Origin: Thermus albus
GTDB taxonomy: Bacteria > Deinococcota > Deinococci > Deinococcales > Thermaceae
Reading direction: 5' to 3'
Length of the DNA stretch: 64,000 bases
Assembly: GCF_022760855.1 (NCBI RefSeq)
Contig: NZ_JAKTNR010000008.1
Location: 1 to 64,000 of the forward strand
Shown: piece after piece, positions 1-8,589 of the stretch
Position numbering within the stretch: position 1 is the stretch's first letter
Layout: the number at the start of each line of letters is the position of its first letter
The notes under the pieces: model-generated
Told to the model about the DNA's origin: nothing
Seen by the model: only the letters and a program-made list of their open reading frames with translations
The model's database searches: none
Position numbers and translations under genes: made by a program

Positions 1-73
1 TAGGCCATAGCCGAGGACCCTAGGAGGATTCATGCTTTACTTGTAAGACACTACCCCGTGGTAGACTCGGCCC

Positions 74-2182
74 GTGGACGCCCCCTTGACCCAGCCCTCG
101 GAAGAGGCGCTCCTCTCCTCCCTGAACCAGGCCCAACGCCAGGCGGTCATGCACTTTGAGGGGCCAGCTTTGGTGGTGGCGGGGGCGGGAAGCGGCAAGA
201 CCCGCACCGTGGTCCACCGGGTGGCCTACCTCATGGCCAAGCGGGGGGTGTACCCCTCGGAGATCCTGGCGGTCACCTTTACCAATAAGGCCGCCGAGGA
301 GATGCGGGAGCGCCTTAGGCGCATGGTGAGGGGGGCAGGGGAGCTTTGGGTTTCCACCTTCCACTCCGCCGCCTTGCGCATCCTTAGGGTCTATGGGGAA
401 AGGGTGGGGCTTAGGCCCGGCTTTGTGGTCTACGACGAGGACGACCAGACCGCCCTCCTCAAGGAGGTGCTGAAGGAGCTGGGCCTTGCCGCCCGCCCCG
501 GGCCCATCAAGGGCCTTCTGGACCGGGCCAAGAACCGGGGGGAGGCACCCGAGTCCCTCCTTTCGGAGCTTCCCGACTACTACGCCGGGCTTAGCCGGGG
601 AAGGCTTTTGGATGTGCTGAAGCGCTACGAGGAGGCCCTAAGGGCCCAGGGGGCCTTGGACTTTGGGGACATCCTCCTCTATGCCCTGCGCCTTCTGGAG
701 GAGGACCGGGAGGTCTTGAAGCGGGTGAGGAAGCGGGCCCGGTTCATCCACGTGGACGAGTACCAGGACACCAACCCCGTCCAATACCGCTTCACCAAGC
801 TTTTGGCGGGGGAGGAGGCCAACCTCATGGCCGTGGGGGACCCGGACCAGGGGATCTACTCCTTCCGCGCCGCCGACATCAAGAACATCCTGGACTTTAC
901 CCGGGACTTCCCCGGGGCCAAGGTGTACCGCCTCGAGGAAAACTACCGCTCCACCGAGGCCATCCTGCGCTTTGCCAACGCCCTCATCGTCCATAACGCC
1001 CTCCGCCTGGAAAAGACCCTAAGGCCGGTGAAGCCGGGGGGGGAGCCCGTGCGCCTCTATAGGGCTAAGGACGCCCGGGACGAGGCCCGCTTCGTGGCCG
1101 AGGAGATCGGGCGCCTGGGGCCCCCCTTGGACCGGGTGGCGGTGCTCTACCGCACCAACGCCCAAAGCCGCCTCCTGGAGCAGGCCCTGGCCTCCCGGGG
1201 GATCCCCGCGCGGGTGGTGGGCGGGGTGGGGTTCTTTGAGCGAGCTGAGGTAAAGGACCTCCTGGCCTATGCCCGCCTTAGCCTGAACCCCTTGGATGCG
1301 GTAAGCCTTAAACGGGTGCTGAACACCCCTCCTAGGGGCATCGGCCCGGCTACGGTGGAGAAGGTGGAGGCCTTGGCCCGGGAGCTGGGGTTACCCCTTT
1401 ATGAGGCCTTGAAGGTGGCGGTGGGGAGCCTAGCTCGCCCCGCCCCCGTGCGCCACTTCCTGGCCCTTATGGAGGAGCTTCAGGAGCTGGCCTTTGGCCC
1501 TGCGGAAGGGTTTTTCCGCCACCTCCTCGAGGCCACCGACTACCCCGCCTACCTGAAAGAGGCCTACCCCGAGGACTACGAGGACCGGCTGGAGAACGTG
1601 GAGGAGCTCTTAAGGGCCGCCAGAGAGGCGGAGGGGCTTATGGAGTTCCTGGACAAGGTGGCCCTTACCGCCCGGGCGGAGGAGCCTGGAGAGCCTGGGG
1701 GCAAGGTGGCCCTCATGACCCTGCACAACGCCAAGGGGCTGGAGTTTCCCGTGGTCTTTGTGGTGGGGGTGGAGGAGGGGTTGTTGCCCCACCGCTCCTC
1801 CTTGAGCACCCTGGAGGGTTTGGAAGAGGAAAGGCGCCTCTTCTACGTGGGGGTGACCCGGGCCCAGGAGAGGCTTTACCTCTCCTATGCGGAGGAAAGG
1901 GAGGTTTACGGGCGCACCGAGGCTACCCGGCCAAGCCGCTTCCTGGAGGAGGTGGAGGAGGGGCTTTACCAGGAATATGACCCCTACCGGACCCCCACCA
2001 AGGCCCCTCCAGCCCACCGGCCCAAGCCCGGGGCCTTCAAGGGCGGGGAAAAGGTGGTCCACCCCCGTTTCGGCCAAGGCACGGTGGTGGCGGCCATGGG
2101 GGATGAGGTGACCGTGCACTTTGAGGGGGTGGGTTTAAAGCGGCTTTCCCTGAAGTACGCGGACTTGAGACCCTTGGGGTGA
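74..2182 (+). CDS. uvrD: ATP-dependent DNA helicase UvrD/PcrA
   Basis: A 702-residue superfamily 1A 3'-5' DNA helicase that unwinds DNA in excision and mismatch repair and removes RecA from DNA. Walker A AGAGSGKT is at about residues 36-43, the DEYQDT Walker B near 227-232, GDPDQGIYSFR (motif III) shortly after, and VGVTRAQERLYLSYA is motif VI near the C-terminus. Residues about 655-700 match the Tudor-like C-terminal domain of PcrA/UvrD. The start is GTG at 74; a TAGACT -10 box at 62-67 ends 6 nt before it and there is no Shine-Dalgarno (SD) sequence, so the mRNA is probably leaderless. The length is normal for the family. Confidence 0.95.
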   Translation: MDAPLTQPSEEALLSSLNQAQRQAVMHFEGPALVVAGAGSGKTRTVVHRVAYLMAKRGVYPSEILAVTFTNKAAEEMRERLRRMVRGAGELWVSTFHSAALRILRVYGERVGLRPGFVVYDEDDQTALLKEVLKELGLAARPGPIKGLLDRAKNRGEAPESLLSELPDYYAGLSRGRLLDVLKRYEEALRAQGALDFGDILLYALRLLEEDREVLKRVRKRARFIHVDEYQDTNPVQYRFTKLLAGEEANLMAVGDPDQGIYSFRAADIKNILDFTRDFPGAKVYRLEENYRSTEAILRFANALIVHNALRLEKTLRPVKPGGEPVRLYRAKDARDEARFVAEEIGRLGPPLDRVAVLYRTNAQSRLLEQALASRGIPARVVGGVGFFERAEVKDLLAYARLSLNPLDAVSLKRVLNTPPRGIGPATVEKVEALARELGLPLYEALKVAVGSLARPAPVRHFLALMEELQELAFGPAEGFFRHLLEATDYPAYLKEAYPEDYEDRLENVEELLRAAREAEGLMEFLDKVALTARAEEPGEPGGKVALMTLHNAKGLEFPVVFVVGVEEGLLPHRSSLSTLEGLEEERRLFYVGVTRAQERLYLSYAEEREVYGRTEATRPSRFLEEVEEGLYQEYDPYRTPTKAPPAHRPKPGAFKGGEKVVHPRFGQGTVVAAMGDEVTVHFEGVGLKRLSLKYADLRPLG

Positions 2183-2186
2183 AGCC

Positions 2187-2906
2187 GTGCGGCAAGACCA
2201 CAAGACCCGTCCCCTGGCTTTCTTCTACCGAGCCCCCTCGCCCTTCTTTGACCGCCTGGCAGCGGAGGTGGCCACCCTTCGGCTTCCCCTTTTCCCCTAC
2301 CCGGTGGAAACCCAAGACCCCTTCGCCCTCCTTCCTTGCCTCAAGCCCCTGGGCCTGGCGGGGGCGGTGCTGGCGGAGGCCATTCCGCTTCCCAAGGAAT
2401 CCGCAGGGCTCTTCCTGGAGGCCGAGGCCCGGGGGGTGGGCCTTGTGGACCTCCTGGTGCCCCGGGTAGGGGGGGTGGCGGGGCAGTACACGGAAGGGGT
2501 AGCCCTGGAGCGCTTCCTTTCCCTCCATTTCCCCGGGGCCAGGGGGCTTTGGCTGGGGCCCTTGAGGCCCTCCTTGGCGCCCTTCTTGCGCCCATTGGGC
2601 CAGGTTTCCGTGGCGGCCCCCAGCTTTGTTGAAGGGGATAGCTTTCTGGCCCGCCTGCCCGAGCGGGCCCGGGGGCACGTGGCCTTACGGCCGGAGGAGG
2701 CTAGGGCCCTCTCCCTAAGGGCCGACCTCCTCCTTTACGCTGGAGGACGGATTAACCTGGATTATCTCCAGCCATTCCACGCCCTGGTGGCCCTCTCCCC
2801 AGTGGACCTTTGGGTTTGGGAAAGGGTGCAGGTGGTCTACTCCCCGGAGGACCTCCTGGGCTTTAGGGTGAGGGCGGTCCTCGAGGGGCTCGGCTATCCC
2901 CTTTGA
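2187..2906 (+). CDS. Hypothetical protein, faintly shikimate dehydrogenase-like
   Basis: A 239-residue protein of unknown function starting with GTG 4 nt after the uvrD stop, so probably co-transcribed. It has no signal peptide or membrane segment. The layout (a G-x-V-L-A-E-A-I-P-L-P region near residues 58-66, then VGGVAGQYTEGVALERFL, then a region without a normal Rossmann glycine loop) recalls a degenerate AroE fold in which catalytic and NADP-binding residues are lost. That resemblance was judged by eye and is weak. The 3' end overlaps the convergent dsbB-like gene by 13 nt. Confidence 0.6.
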   Translation: MRQDHKTRPLAFFYRAPSPFFDRLAAEVATLRLPLFPYPVETQDPFALLPCLKPLGLAGAVLAEAIPLPKESAGLFLEAEARGVGLVDLLVPRVGGVAGQYTEGVALERFLSLHFPGARGLWLGPLRPSLAPFLRPLGQVSVAAPSFVEGDSFLARLPERARGHVALRPEEARALSLRADLLLYAGGRINLDYLQPFHALVALSPVDLWVWERVQVVYSPEDLLGFRVRAVLEGLGYPL

Positions 2907-3304
2907 CGGGCCTCTCGGGCCAGAAGCCCCATGCTAAGGGCGATCAGAATGAAGGCGATCAGGGCCTGCAAGGGGATGGGGAACTGGGGTATGTACTCCA
3001 CGTTGCAGGGCACCGGGGGCTTGCAGGCCAGGGTGAAGAGGTCGGGGAAGCGCTGTTCCAGGAGGTGCAGGGTGCTAAACCCGGCTCCCACGAGGGAAAG
3101 GGCCAGGCTATAGGGCCAGACAGCGAGGTCCTGCCGCCAAAGGGCGAGGCCCAGGAGGACGGCCTGGGGGTACATGAAGATCCTTTGGTACCAGCAGAGC
3201 TCGCAGGGCAAAAAAAGCCGCACCTCGGAGTAGTAAAGGCTTCCCAAGGTGGCCACCAAGGCCACCACCCAAGAGAAGGCGAGCAGGAGAAGGCCGCGGT
3301 TCAT
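2894..3304 (-). CDS. DsbB/BdbC-type disulfide bond formation protein
   Basis: A 136-residue integral membrane oxidase with four predicted membrane helices. The first periplasmic loop has the redox motif CELC (about residues 34-37) and the second has a CKPPVPC pair (about 94-100), as in DsbB/BdbC, which reoxidises the thiol oxidase and passes electrons to quinone. It is of normal family length. The ATG lies 6 nt after a reverse-strand TATGCT -10 box, so the transcript is probably leaderless. The partner DsbA/BdbD is not in the window. DsbB versus BdbC subfamily cannot be decided by eye. Confidence 0.9.
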   Translation of the reverse strand: MNRGLLLLAFSWVVALVATLGSLYYSEVRLFLPCELCWYQRIFMYPQAVLLGLALWRQDLAVWPYSLALSLVGAGFSTLHLLEQRFPDLFTLACKPPVPCNVEYIPQFPIPLQALIAFILIALSMGLLAREARQRG

Positions 3305-3333
3305 GGGGTGAGCATACCGCTAGACTAGGGCTC
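3305..3333. promoter_or_regulatory. Divergent leaderless promoters for dsbB-like gene and DUF5522 gene
   Basis: Only 29 nt separate the two start codons. A reverse-strand TATGCT (3316-3311) sits 6 nt before the leftward ATG, and a forward TAGACT (3321-3326) sits 7 nt before the rightward ATG. Neither gene has an SD sequence. The two -10 boxes are 4 bp apart, so polymerase binding to one probably excludes the other; that last point is inference. Confidence 0.55.
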
Positions 3334-3483
3334 ATGGCGGAAGCCGAACTCCAAGAGGGCGAAGACTTCTATTGGGAGGAGGGGCGGATGGTTTTCACGG
3401 AGGTTTATCTCCGCAAACGGGGGTATTGCTGCGGCACGGGTTGTCGCCACTGCCCCTGGCCTAGGGGGGAAGAGGAAGCTTAA
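3334..3483 (+). CDS. DUF5522-like small cysteine-rich protein
   Basis: A 49-residue protein ending in a Cys/His cluster, YCCGTGCRHCPWP, at about residues 32-44. This matches the short DUF5522 family signature (CCG-x-GCRHCP-x), which has no firm function; the cysteines could bind a metal. Its sequence starts MAEAELQEGEDFYWEEG. The ATG is 7 nt after a TAGACT -10 box without an SD, suggesting leaderless translation. The TAA overlaps the convergent ftsY stop by 4 nt. Family naming rests on recall of the motif. Confidence 0.75.
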   Translation: MAEAELQEGEDFYWEEGRMVFTEVYLRKRGYCCGTGCRHCPWPRGEEEA

Positions 3484-4394
3484 GCTTCCAATAGCGCCTC
3501 CACAAAGGCCTCCGCGTCAAAGGGCTGGAGGTCGTCGGGGCCTTCCCCCACCCCGATGAACTTGATGGGCACCCTTAACGTGCGCACGATGGGAACCAGG
3601 ACCCCCCCCTTGGCGGTGCCGTCCAGCTTGGTGACGATCACCCCGGTAAGCCCCACCGCCTCGTGGAAGCGCCTGGCCTGTTCCAGGCCGTTTTGCCCGG
3701 TGACGGCGTCCAGCACCAGCCAGACCTCCTTGGGCTCCCCGGGGTCTGCCTTGGCGATGGCCCGCTTCACCTTTTTTAGCTCCTCCATGAGGTTGTGCTT
3801 GGTGTGGAGGCGGCCTGCGGTGTCCACCAGCAGGAGATCGTAACCCCGGGCTTTGCGGGCACTGGCGGCATCAAAGGCTAAAGCGGCGGGGTCGGCGCCT
3901 TCGGGCCCCTGGATGACGGGGACGCCAAGCCGCTTTCCCCACTCGGCGAGCTGGGCTCCCCCGGCGGCGCGGAAGGTATCCCCAGCGCAGAACATGACCT
4001 TCTTGCCCAGGTTTCGGTAGTAGCGGCCCAGTTTGGCGATGGTGGTGGTCTTGCCCACCCCGTTCACCCCCACCATGAGGACCACGTGCCCTTGGGGTTC
4101 CACGGGCTTCAGGTTTTGCGGGCGGAAGCCCAGTTTCCTCAGGGTGGCCCGGCGCTCGTCCGGCTCCAGCATCTGCACAAGCTTCTCCTTGACCGCCTCC
4201 TTCAGGTCCTTCCGCCCGGAGGCCTTCACCTCGGCGAGGAGCTCTTCGGTGGCCTCGAGGCCCACATCGGCGGCCAGGAGGGCCATCTCCAGCTCCTCCA
4301 GGACCTCTTCGGGACTTCCCCCCCAGGGGATGGCCTTGAGGAGGGTTTCCCGGGTTTTGGCCAGTCCGGCCTTTAGTCGGTCAAAAAAGCCCAT
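3480..4394 (-). CDS. ftsY: Signal recognition particle receptor FtsY
   Basis: A 304-residue SRP GTPase that receives Ffh/ribosome complexes at the membrane for co-translational insertion. The helical N domain (about 1-95) is followed by the G domain with GVNGVGKTTTIAKLG (G1, from 109), DTAGRLHT (G3, near 191) and TKLDGTAKGG (G4, near 256). The acidic A domain of E. coli FtsY is absent, as usual in Thermus, and the length matches T. thermophilus FtsY. An AAAGGA SD precedes the ATG. It is 27 nt downstream of the outer-membrane-like gene and probably shares its transcript. Confidence 0.96.
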   Translation of the reverse strand: MGFFDRLKAGLAKTRETLLKAIPWGGSPEEVLEELEMALLAADVGLEATEELLAEVKASGRKDLKEAVKEKLVQMLEPDERRATLRKLGFRPQNLKPVEPQGHVVLMVGVNGVGKTTTIAKLGRYYRNLGKKVMFCAGDTFRAAGGAQLAEWGKRLGVPVIQGPEGADPAALAFDAASARKARGYDLLLVDTAGRLHTKHNLMEELKKVKRAIAKADPGEPKEVWLVLDAVTGQNGLEQARRFHEAVGLTGVIVTKLDGTAKGGVLVPIVRTLRVPIKFIGVGEGPDDLQPFDAEAFVEALLEA

Positions 4395-4421
4395 GGATTC
4401 CTTTGGCGCCGGTTTTTAGGC

Positions 4422-4862
4422 CTAGCGGAAGCTCACCCCCAAGGCGAACTGCCAGACCTTGGGGAAGTCGGCGAAGCCATAAACGTAGGTGGCCTCCAGG
4501 AAAAGGCCCGTGGAGGGGTCCAGAAGCCCTTCCAACCCCCCGGTAAAGCTCACCCCAGCGGTAAGGCTTGGCCCCACCACCGCGCTAAGCCCCCCGCCGA
4601 AATAGGGAAGGAGGCCTGCCAGGGTAGGGTCGTACTGGCCCAGGTCGGGCTTGAAGAGGAGGGCGGCCTCGAGGGCCACCCCCGGGGGTGCCGGGGCCAG
4701 CATGGCGGCAAGCCGGCCCGAGAGGTTCTGCCTCAGGCGATTTTCCAGCCCGGCTCCAAAGGTCAGGCCCAAAACTTCCCCATAGCCGAAGCGCATCTGA
4801 ATGGCCGTTTGGGCGTAGGCTAGGCCAAGGAGGGCGGCAAGGAGGAGAAAAGCCCGCTTCAT
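4422..4862 (-). CDS. Secreted, outer-membrane-barrel-like hypothetical protein
   Basis: A 146-residue protein with a clear signal peptide (MKRAFLLLAALLGLAYA, likely cut after AYA). The rest alternates glycine-rich and aromatic/hydrophobic strands and ends in FR after LGVSF, which suits a small beta-barrel outer membrane protein. No family is recognised. A reverse-strand TATACT box (4874-4869) ends 6 nt before the ATG, indicating a leaderless transcript that probably runs into ftsY. Confidence 0.7.
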   Translation of the reverse strand: MKRAFLLLAALLGLAYAQTAIQMRFGYGEVLGLTFGAGLENRLRQNLSGRLAAMLAPAPPGVALEAALLFKPDLGQYDPTLAGLLPYFGGGLSAVVGPSLTAGVSFTGGLEGLLDPSTGLFLEATYVYGFADFPKVWQFALGVSFR

Positions 4863-4932
4863 CCCCCCAGTATATCCTTTTTGCGTAGTTGTTCCCTAGG
4901 CCTCTACAGGATTTCCTCCACCGAAGGACCTC

Positions 4933-4968
4933 ACCGGGGCCCCCACTCTGCCATCAGGCAGAGTGGGG
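4933..4968 (-). terminator. Hairpin at the 3' end of gltX
   Basis: A perfect 12-bp stem, CCCCACTCTGCC (4941-4952) and GGCAGAGTGGGG (4957-4968), has a 4-nt loop and spans the gltX stop codon. On the transcribed strand it is followed by GTGGGGGCCCCGGT rather than a U-tract. The same 14-nt tail lies next to the acpP hairpin at 25,283-25,296. Probably a terminator or 3'-end stabiliser; the lack of Us leaves the mechanism open. Confidence 0.55.
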
Positions 4969-6375
4969 TGGTTTTAGGGCCCGTTCCAGGCGGGAAAGGG
5001 CCCGTTCCTTGCCCAATAGGGCCATGATCTCAAAAAGCCCCGGGGTTTCTAGGCTTCCCGTGAGGGCCGCCCTTAAGGGCTGGGCCACCTGGCCAAGCTT
5101 GAGGCCTTTTTCCTGGGCCAAGCCCCGGAGAAGGGCATCCAAACTGGCCTCGCTCCAGTCCCCCTGGGCCCTTAGGAGAGGCTCCACCTCCTTCAGGACC
5201 GGGAGGCCTTCCTTCAGCTTCTCTAAGGCCTTCGCTCCCATGGGATAGTCTTCGGAGAAGAGGTAGCGGGCCTTTTCCGGAAGTTCCTTCAAGGTGTCAA
5301 ACCGGGGACGCATGAGCTCCACCGCCCGCCTTAAATAGGCCTCGTCCGGCCAAGAGAGCCCCGCTTCTCTCAGGAAGGGTTTCACCCTTTCCGCCACCTC
5401 CTCCAGGGGGAGGACCTCGCGGATGTACTTCCCGTTGAGCCAGCGCAGCTTCTCCAGGTCAAAGACCGGACCCCCCAGGGAAACCCGCTCCCAAGTGAAG
5501 GCCTGGATGAGCTCTTCCAGGGTGAAGATCTCCCGCCCATCGGGCATGGAGAAGCCCATGAGGGCCAGGTAGTTGCGTAGGGCCTCGGGCAAAAACCCTT
5601 CAGCCCGGTACCACTCCAAGGAGGTGTGGCTTTTCCGCTTGCTGATCTTGGTCTTGTCGGGGTTTCTCAGGAGGGGCATGTGGTAGAACTTGGGCACTTC
5701 CCAGCCAAAGGCCTGGTAGAGGAGGACGTGGATGGGGGTGGAAACCAGCCACTCCTCCGCCCGGATCACGTCCGTCACCCCCATGAGGTGGTCGTCCACC
5801 ACGTTGGCCAGGTGGTAGGTGGGGTAGCCGTCGGACTTGAGGAGGACCACATCGGGGATCTCCCCATTGTCGTAGACCACCACCCCCCGAAGCTCGTCTT
5901 TAACCTCCGTGGTGCCGGGCCTGGGCACCTTGAGGCGGATCACGTGGGGCTCGCCCCTTTTGGCCCGTTCCTCCGCTTCCTCAGGTGGGATATTGCGGGC
6001 GCGGCCGTCGTAGCCCCCCTTCTCCTTGCGGATCCTTTCCAACTCCTCGGGGGTTTCAAAGGCCCGGTAAGCCCATCCCCGCCTTAGGAGCTCCTGGGCG
6101 TGTTCCCGGTAAAGGGGGAGCCTTTCCGACTGGCGATAGGGCCCGTGGGGTCCCCCGATGTCGGGGCCTTCGTCGTAGGGGATGCCGAGCCACTTAAGGG
6201 CAGCCAGGATGCGCTCCTCGGCTCCGGGGACGTAACGGGTGCGGTCGGTGTCCTCTATGCGCACCAGGAAACGGCCCCGGTTTTTCTTGGCCCACACGTA
6301 GTTGAAAAGGGCGATATACGCTGTCCCCACATGGGGGTCCCCCGTGGGGCTTGGGGCGATGCGGGTCACCACCAT
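4954..6375 (-). CDS. gltX: Glutamyl-tRNA synthetase
   Basis: A 473-residue class I aminoacyl-tRNA synthetase that charges tRNA-Glu. The HIGH-type signature is [14 protein letters not shown] at residues 7-20 and the KMSKS-type loop is KISKRKSH near 243-250; the helical anticodon-binding domain fills the C-terminal third. The N-terminus [18 protein letters not shown] agrees with T. thermophilus GluRS, supporting the ATG at 6375. A reverse-strand GATAAT -10 box (6390-6385) leaves a leader of only a few nucleotides. The family alone does not exclude a non-discriminating enzyme. Confidence 0.97.
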   Translation of the reverse strand: MVVTRIAPSPTGDPHVGTAYIALFNYVWAKKNRGRFLVRIEDTDRTRYVPGAEERILAALKWLGIPYDEGPDIGGPHGPYRQSERLPLYREHAQELLRRGWAYRAFETPEELERIRKEKGGYDGRARNIPPEEAEERAKRGEPHVIRLKVPRPGTTEVKDELRGVVVYDNGEIPDVVLLKSDGYPTYHLANVVDDHLMGVTDVIRAEEWLVSTPIHVLLYQAFGWEVPKFYHMPLLRNPDKTKISKRKSHTSLEWYRAEGFLPEALRNYLALMGFSMPDGREIFTLEELIQAFTWERVSLGGPVFDLEKLRWLNGKYIREVLPLEEVAERVKPFLREAGLSWPDEAYLRRAVELMRPRFDTLKELPEKARYLFSEDYPMGAKALEKLKEGLPVLKEVEPLLRAQGDWSEASLDALLRGLAQEKGLKLGQVAQPLRAALTGSLETPGLFEIMALLGKERALSRLERALKPPHSA

Positions 6376-6429
6376 ACCTCGCCCATTATCTCACCCAGGG
6401 CTAAAGGTTGGGCCTTACCCTGGGAGGTA

Positions 6430-7158
6430 ATGGACGGGGAGCTTTTGGCCAAGGGGTTGCGCAAGCGCTACGGCCCCAGGGAGGTGGTGCGGGGGGTGGA
6501 CCTAAGCCTCAAGCGGGGGGAGATCGTGGCCCTCTTCGGCCCCAACGGGGCGGGGAAGACCACCACCTTCTACATGGTGGTGGGGTTTATCCGGCCTACT
6601 GCGGGGAGCATTTTTCTGAAAGGGCAGGAGGTGGGCCGCCTCCCCATGTACCGCCGGGCCCGGCTGGGCCTGGGGTATCTCCCCCAGGAGCCTTCCGCCT
6701 TTCGGCGCATGACCGTTTTGGAAAACCTCCTGGCCGTTTTGGAGTTCCAGCCCCTTTCCCGCAAGGAGCGGCTGGAGAAGGCCAAGGCCCTTTTGGAGGA
6801 GCTTTCCATCTACCACCTCAAGGACCAGATGGCCTACGCCCTTTCCGGGGGGGAAAGAAGGCGGCTGGAGATGGCCAGAGCCCTTTGTACTGACCCAGAC
6901 TTCATCCTTCTGGACGAACCCTTCACCGGGGTGGACCCGAAAAACGTGAAGGAGATCCAAAAGGTCATTGCCGAACTTCGGGAGAGGCGGGGGGTGGGGG
7001 TCTTCATCACCGACCACGCGGTGCGGGAGACCCTGGCCATCACCGACCGGGTTTACGTGATGTACGATGGGGAGATCCTCTTCCACGGCGACCCCGAGAC
7101 CTTTGCCCGGGACCAGGGGGTACGGAGGCACTACCTGGGGGAAGACTACGAGCTTTAG
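6430..7158 (+). CDS. lptB: LPS-export-type ABC ATPase (LptB-like)
   Basis: A 242-residue ATPase. Walker A GPNGAGKT is at 37-44, the Q-loop sits in YLPQEPSAF, the signature is [15 protein letters not shown] near 142, Walker B is FILLDEP and the H-loop is [25 protein letters not shown] and [11 protein letters not shown] are typical of LptB. ATG at 6430 follows GGGAGG and is preferred over longer in-frame upstream starts that would overlap gltX. Thermus envelopes lack typical LPS, so the substrate may be another envelope glycolipid; that is inference. The next gene starts 3 nt later. Confidence 0.88.
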   Translation: MDGELLAKGLRKRYGPREVVRGVDLSLKRGEIVALFGPNGAGKTTTFYMVVGFIRPTAGSIFLKGQEVGRLPMYRRARLGLGYLPQEPSAFRRMTVLENLLAVLEFQPLSRKERLEKAKALLEELSIYHLKDQMAYALSGGERRRLEMARALCTDPDFILLDEPFTGVDPKNVKEIQKVIAELRERRGVGVFITDHAVRETLAITDRVYVMYDGEILFHGDPETFARDQGVRRHYLGEDYEL

Positions 7159-7161
7159 GCC

Positions 7162-8589
7162 ATGACCTTCTGGGCCCTTCTCTTTCTGATCCTTTTCCTG
7201 GCCGCCCTTGTGGCCTACCTGGGGGACAGGGTGGCCAAGTGGGCGGGGAAGCGCCACTACCGCCTTTTTGGCCTCAGGCCCCGGCAGACGGCCACCCTGG
7301 TGGCGGTCCTCACGGGGGTGGGGATCGCCCTATTCAGCTACCTGGGGTTTCTCCTGGTGTTCCGGGAGGCTAGGGAGGTGATCCTCGAGGCCCAGGCCAT
7401 CCGGGCCGAGCGGGACCAGCTAAGAAGGGAGCAGCAGGTCCTTTTGGAGGCCAAGGCGGCCATGGAGGCCGAGGCCAGCAGGGCCTTGGCGGAACTCAAC
7501 GCCCTGAGGGAGGAAAGGAGAACCCTGCTCCAGGCCCTGGAGCAGGCGGGAGTTGTGAGGAGCCGCCTGGAGGAGGAGGCCAAGGCCCTGGCCTCCCAGG
7601 TCAAGGCCCTGGAGGGGGAAAGGGAAACCCTCCTTAAGGAGCGGGCGGCCCTACAGGCGGAGCGCCAGGCCCTGGCCCAGCTTCTGGAGGAAAGAAACCA
7701 AGAGTTGGCCAAGAAGACAGCGGAGCTTACGGAGAAGGCTCGGGAACTCAAAGCCTTGGAGCAGCGCTTGACCGTCCTCCAGGAGGCGGCCAAGCGGGCG
7801 GAGGCGGAAAAAGCCCGTTTCACCGAGGAAAAGAGGCGTCTGCAGGGGGATGTGCTTCAGGCCCTCGCCCGCTTGGAGGAAACCCGACGGGAGCGCCAAG
7901 CCCTGGCGCAAGAGGTCGAGGCCTTGAGGGGCAGGCTCGCCAGGGCCAGGGAGGAACTTCTAAAGACGGAGGAAAGGGTGCGGAGCCTTCTGGTGCAGGC
8001 CGAGGTGCTTCAGGGAGAACGGGGCCAGCTTTCCCAAAGCCTCGTCCGCCTGAGCCAAGGCCTCTACCTGGGGGAGGTGCGCCTGGGGGCGGAGGAGGGG
8101 AGGGAGGCCCTGGAGCGGGTGGCGGAGCGGCGGGCCCGGCTACAGGGTTTCCGGGGCGTAGAGCTTTTGGGAGAGGCCACGGGCCCAGGCCTGGCGGTGC
8201 TGGAGGGAGCTGGGTACCAGGAGGGGAGGCTTCTAGTGCGGGTGCGCTTCTATCCGGAGCGGCGGGCCTTTGCCCAGGGGGAGGTGCTGGCGGCCCGCAC
8301 CTTCCGCCTATCCACCCCGGCCCGGGATCAGGAGGTCCTGGAGGCCCTGGGGGAGGCCATGAGGAAAAGGCTTTTGGAGGCGGGTTTTCCCCCAGAGTAC
8401 GCCACCTTTCCCTCACCGGAGGAGCTGGCCCGGGGGCTTAACCTCCTTCAGGGAAGGAGGGGAGTGGTGCGGGTGGGGGTGGTGGCCGCCAAGGAGGCGT
8501 GGACCACGGAAAAGCCTCTGCTTTCCTTCCAGCTCCTAGGCGGGCCGCCGGGCCCGGAGGTACCGGTCCCGACCCGCCAGGTCCCGTAG
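7162..8589 (+). CDS. DUF3084 membrane-anchored coiled-coil protein
   Basis: A 475-residue protein with two N-terminal membrane helices (about 1-20 and 43-68) flanking YLGDRVAKWAGKRHYRLFGL, the DUF3084 hallmark. Residues about 70-300 form a long Glu/Arg/Leu-rich coiled coil, followed by a mixed globular domain. Function is unknown; the topology suggests an inner-membrane scaffold. It is 3 nt downstream of the lptB-like gene, so a shared envelope role is plausible. The 3' end overlaps convergent prmC by 54 nt. Confidence 0.85.
   Translation: MTFWALLFLILFLAALVAYLGDRVAKWAGKRHYRLFGLRPRQTATLVAVLTGVGIALFSYLGFLLVFREAREVILEAQAIRAERDQLRREQQVLLEAKAAMEAEASRALAELNALREERRTLLQALEQAGVVRSRLEEEAKALASQVKALEGERETLLKERAALQAERQALAQLLEERNQELAKKTAELTEKARELKALEQRLTVLQEAAKRAEAEKARFTEEKRRLQGDVLQALARLEETRRERQALAQEVEALRGRLARAREELLKTEERVRSLLVQAEVLQGERGQLSQSLVRLSQGLYLGEVRLGAEEGREALERVAERRARLQGFRGVELLGEATGPGLAVLEGAGYQEGRLLVRVRFYPERRAFAQGEVLAARTFRLSTPARDQEVLEALGEAMRKRLLEAGFPPEYATFPSPEELARGLNLLQGRRGVVRVGVVAAKEAWTTEKPLLSFQLLGGPPGPEVPVPTRQVP

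Noticed and set aside
6100-6429. Longer N-terminus for the LptB-like ATPase
   Set aside because: It lies antisense to gltX and is not ABC-like; ATG 6430 has an SD.
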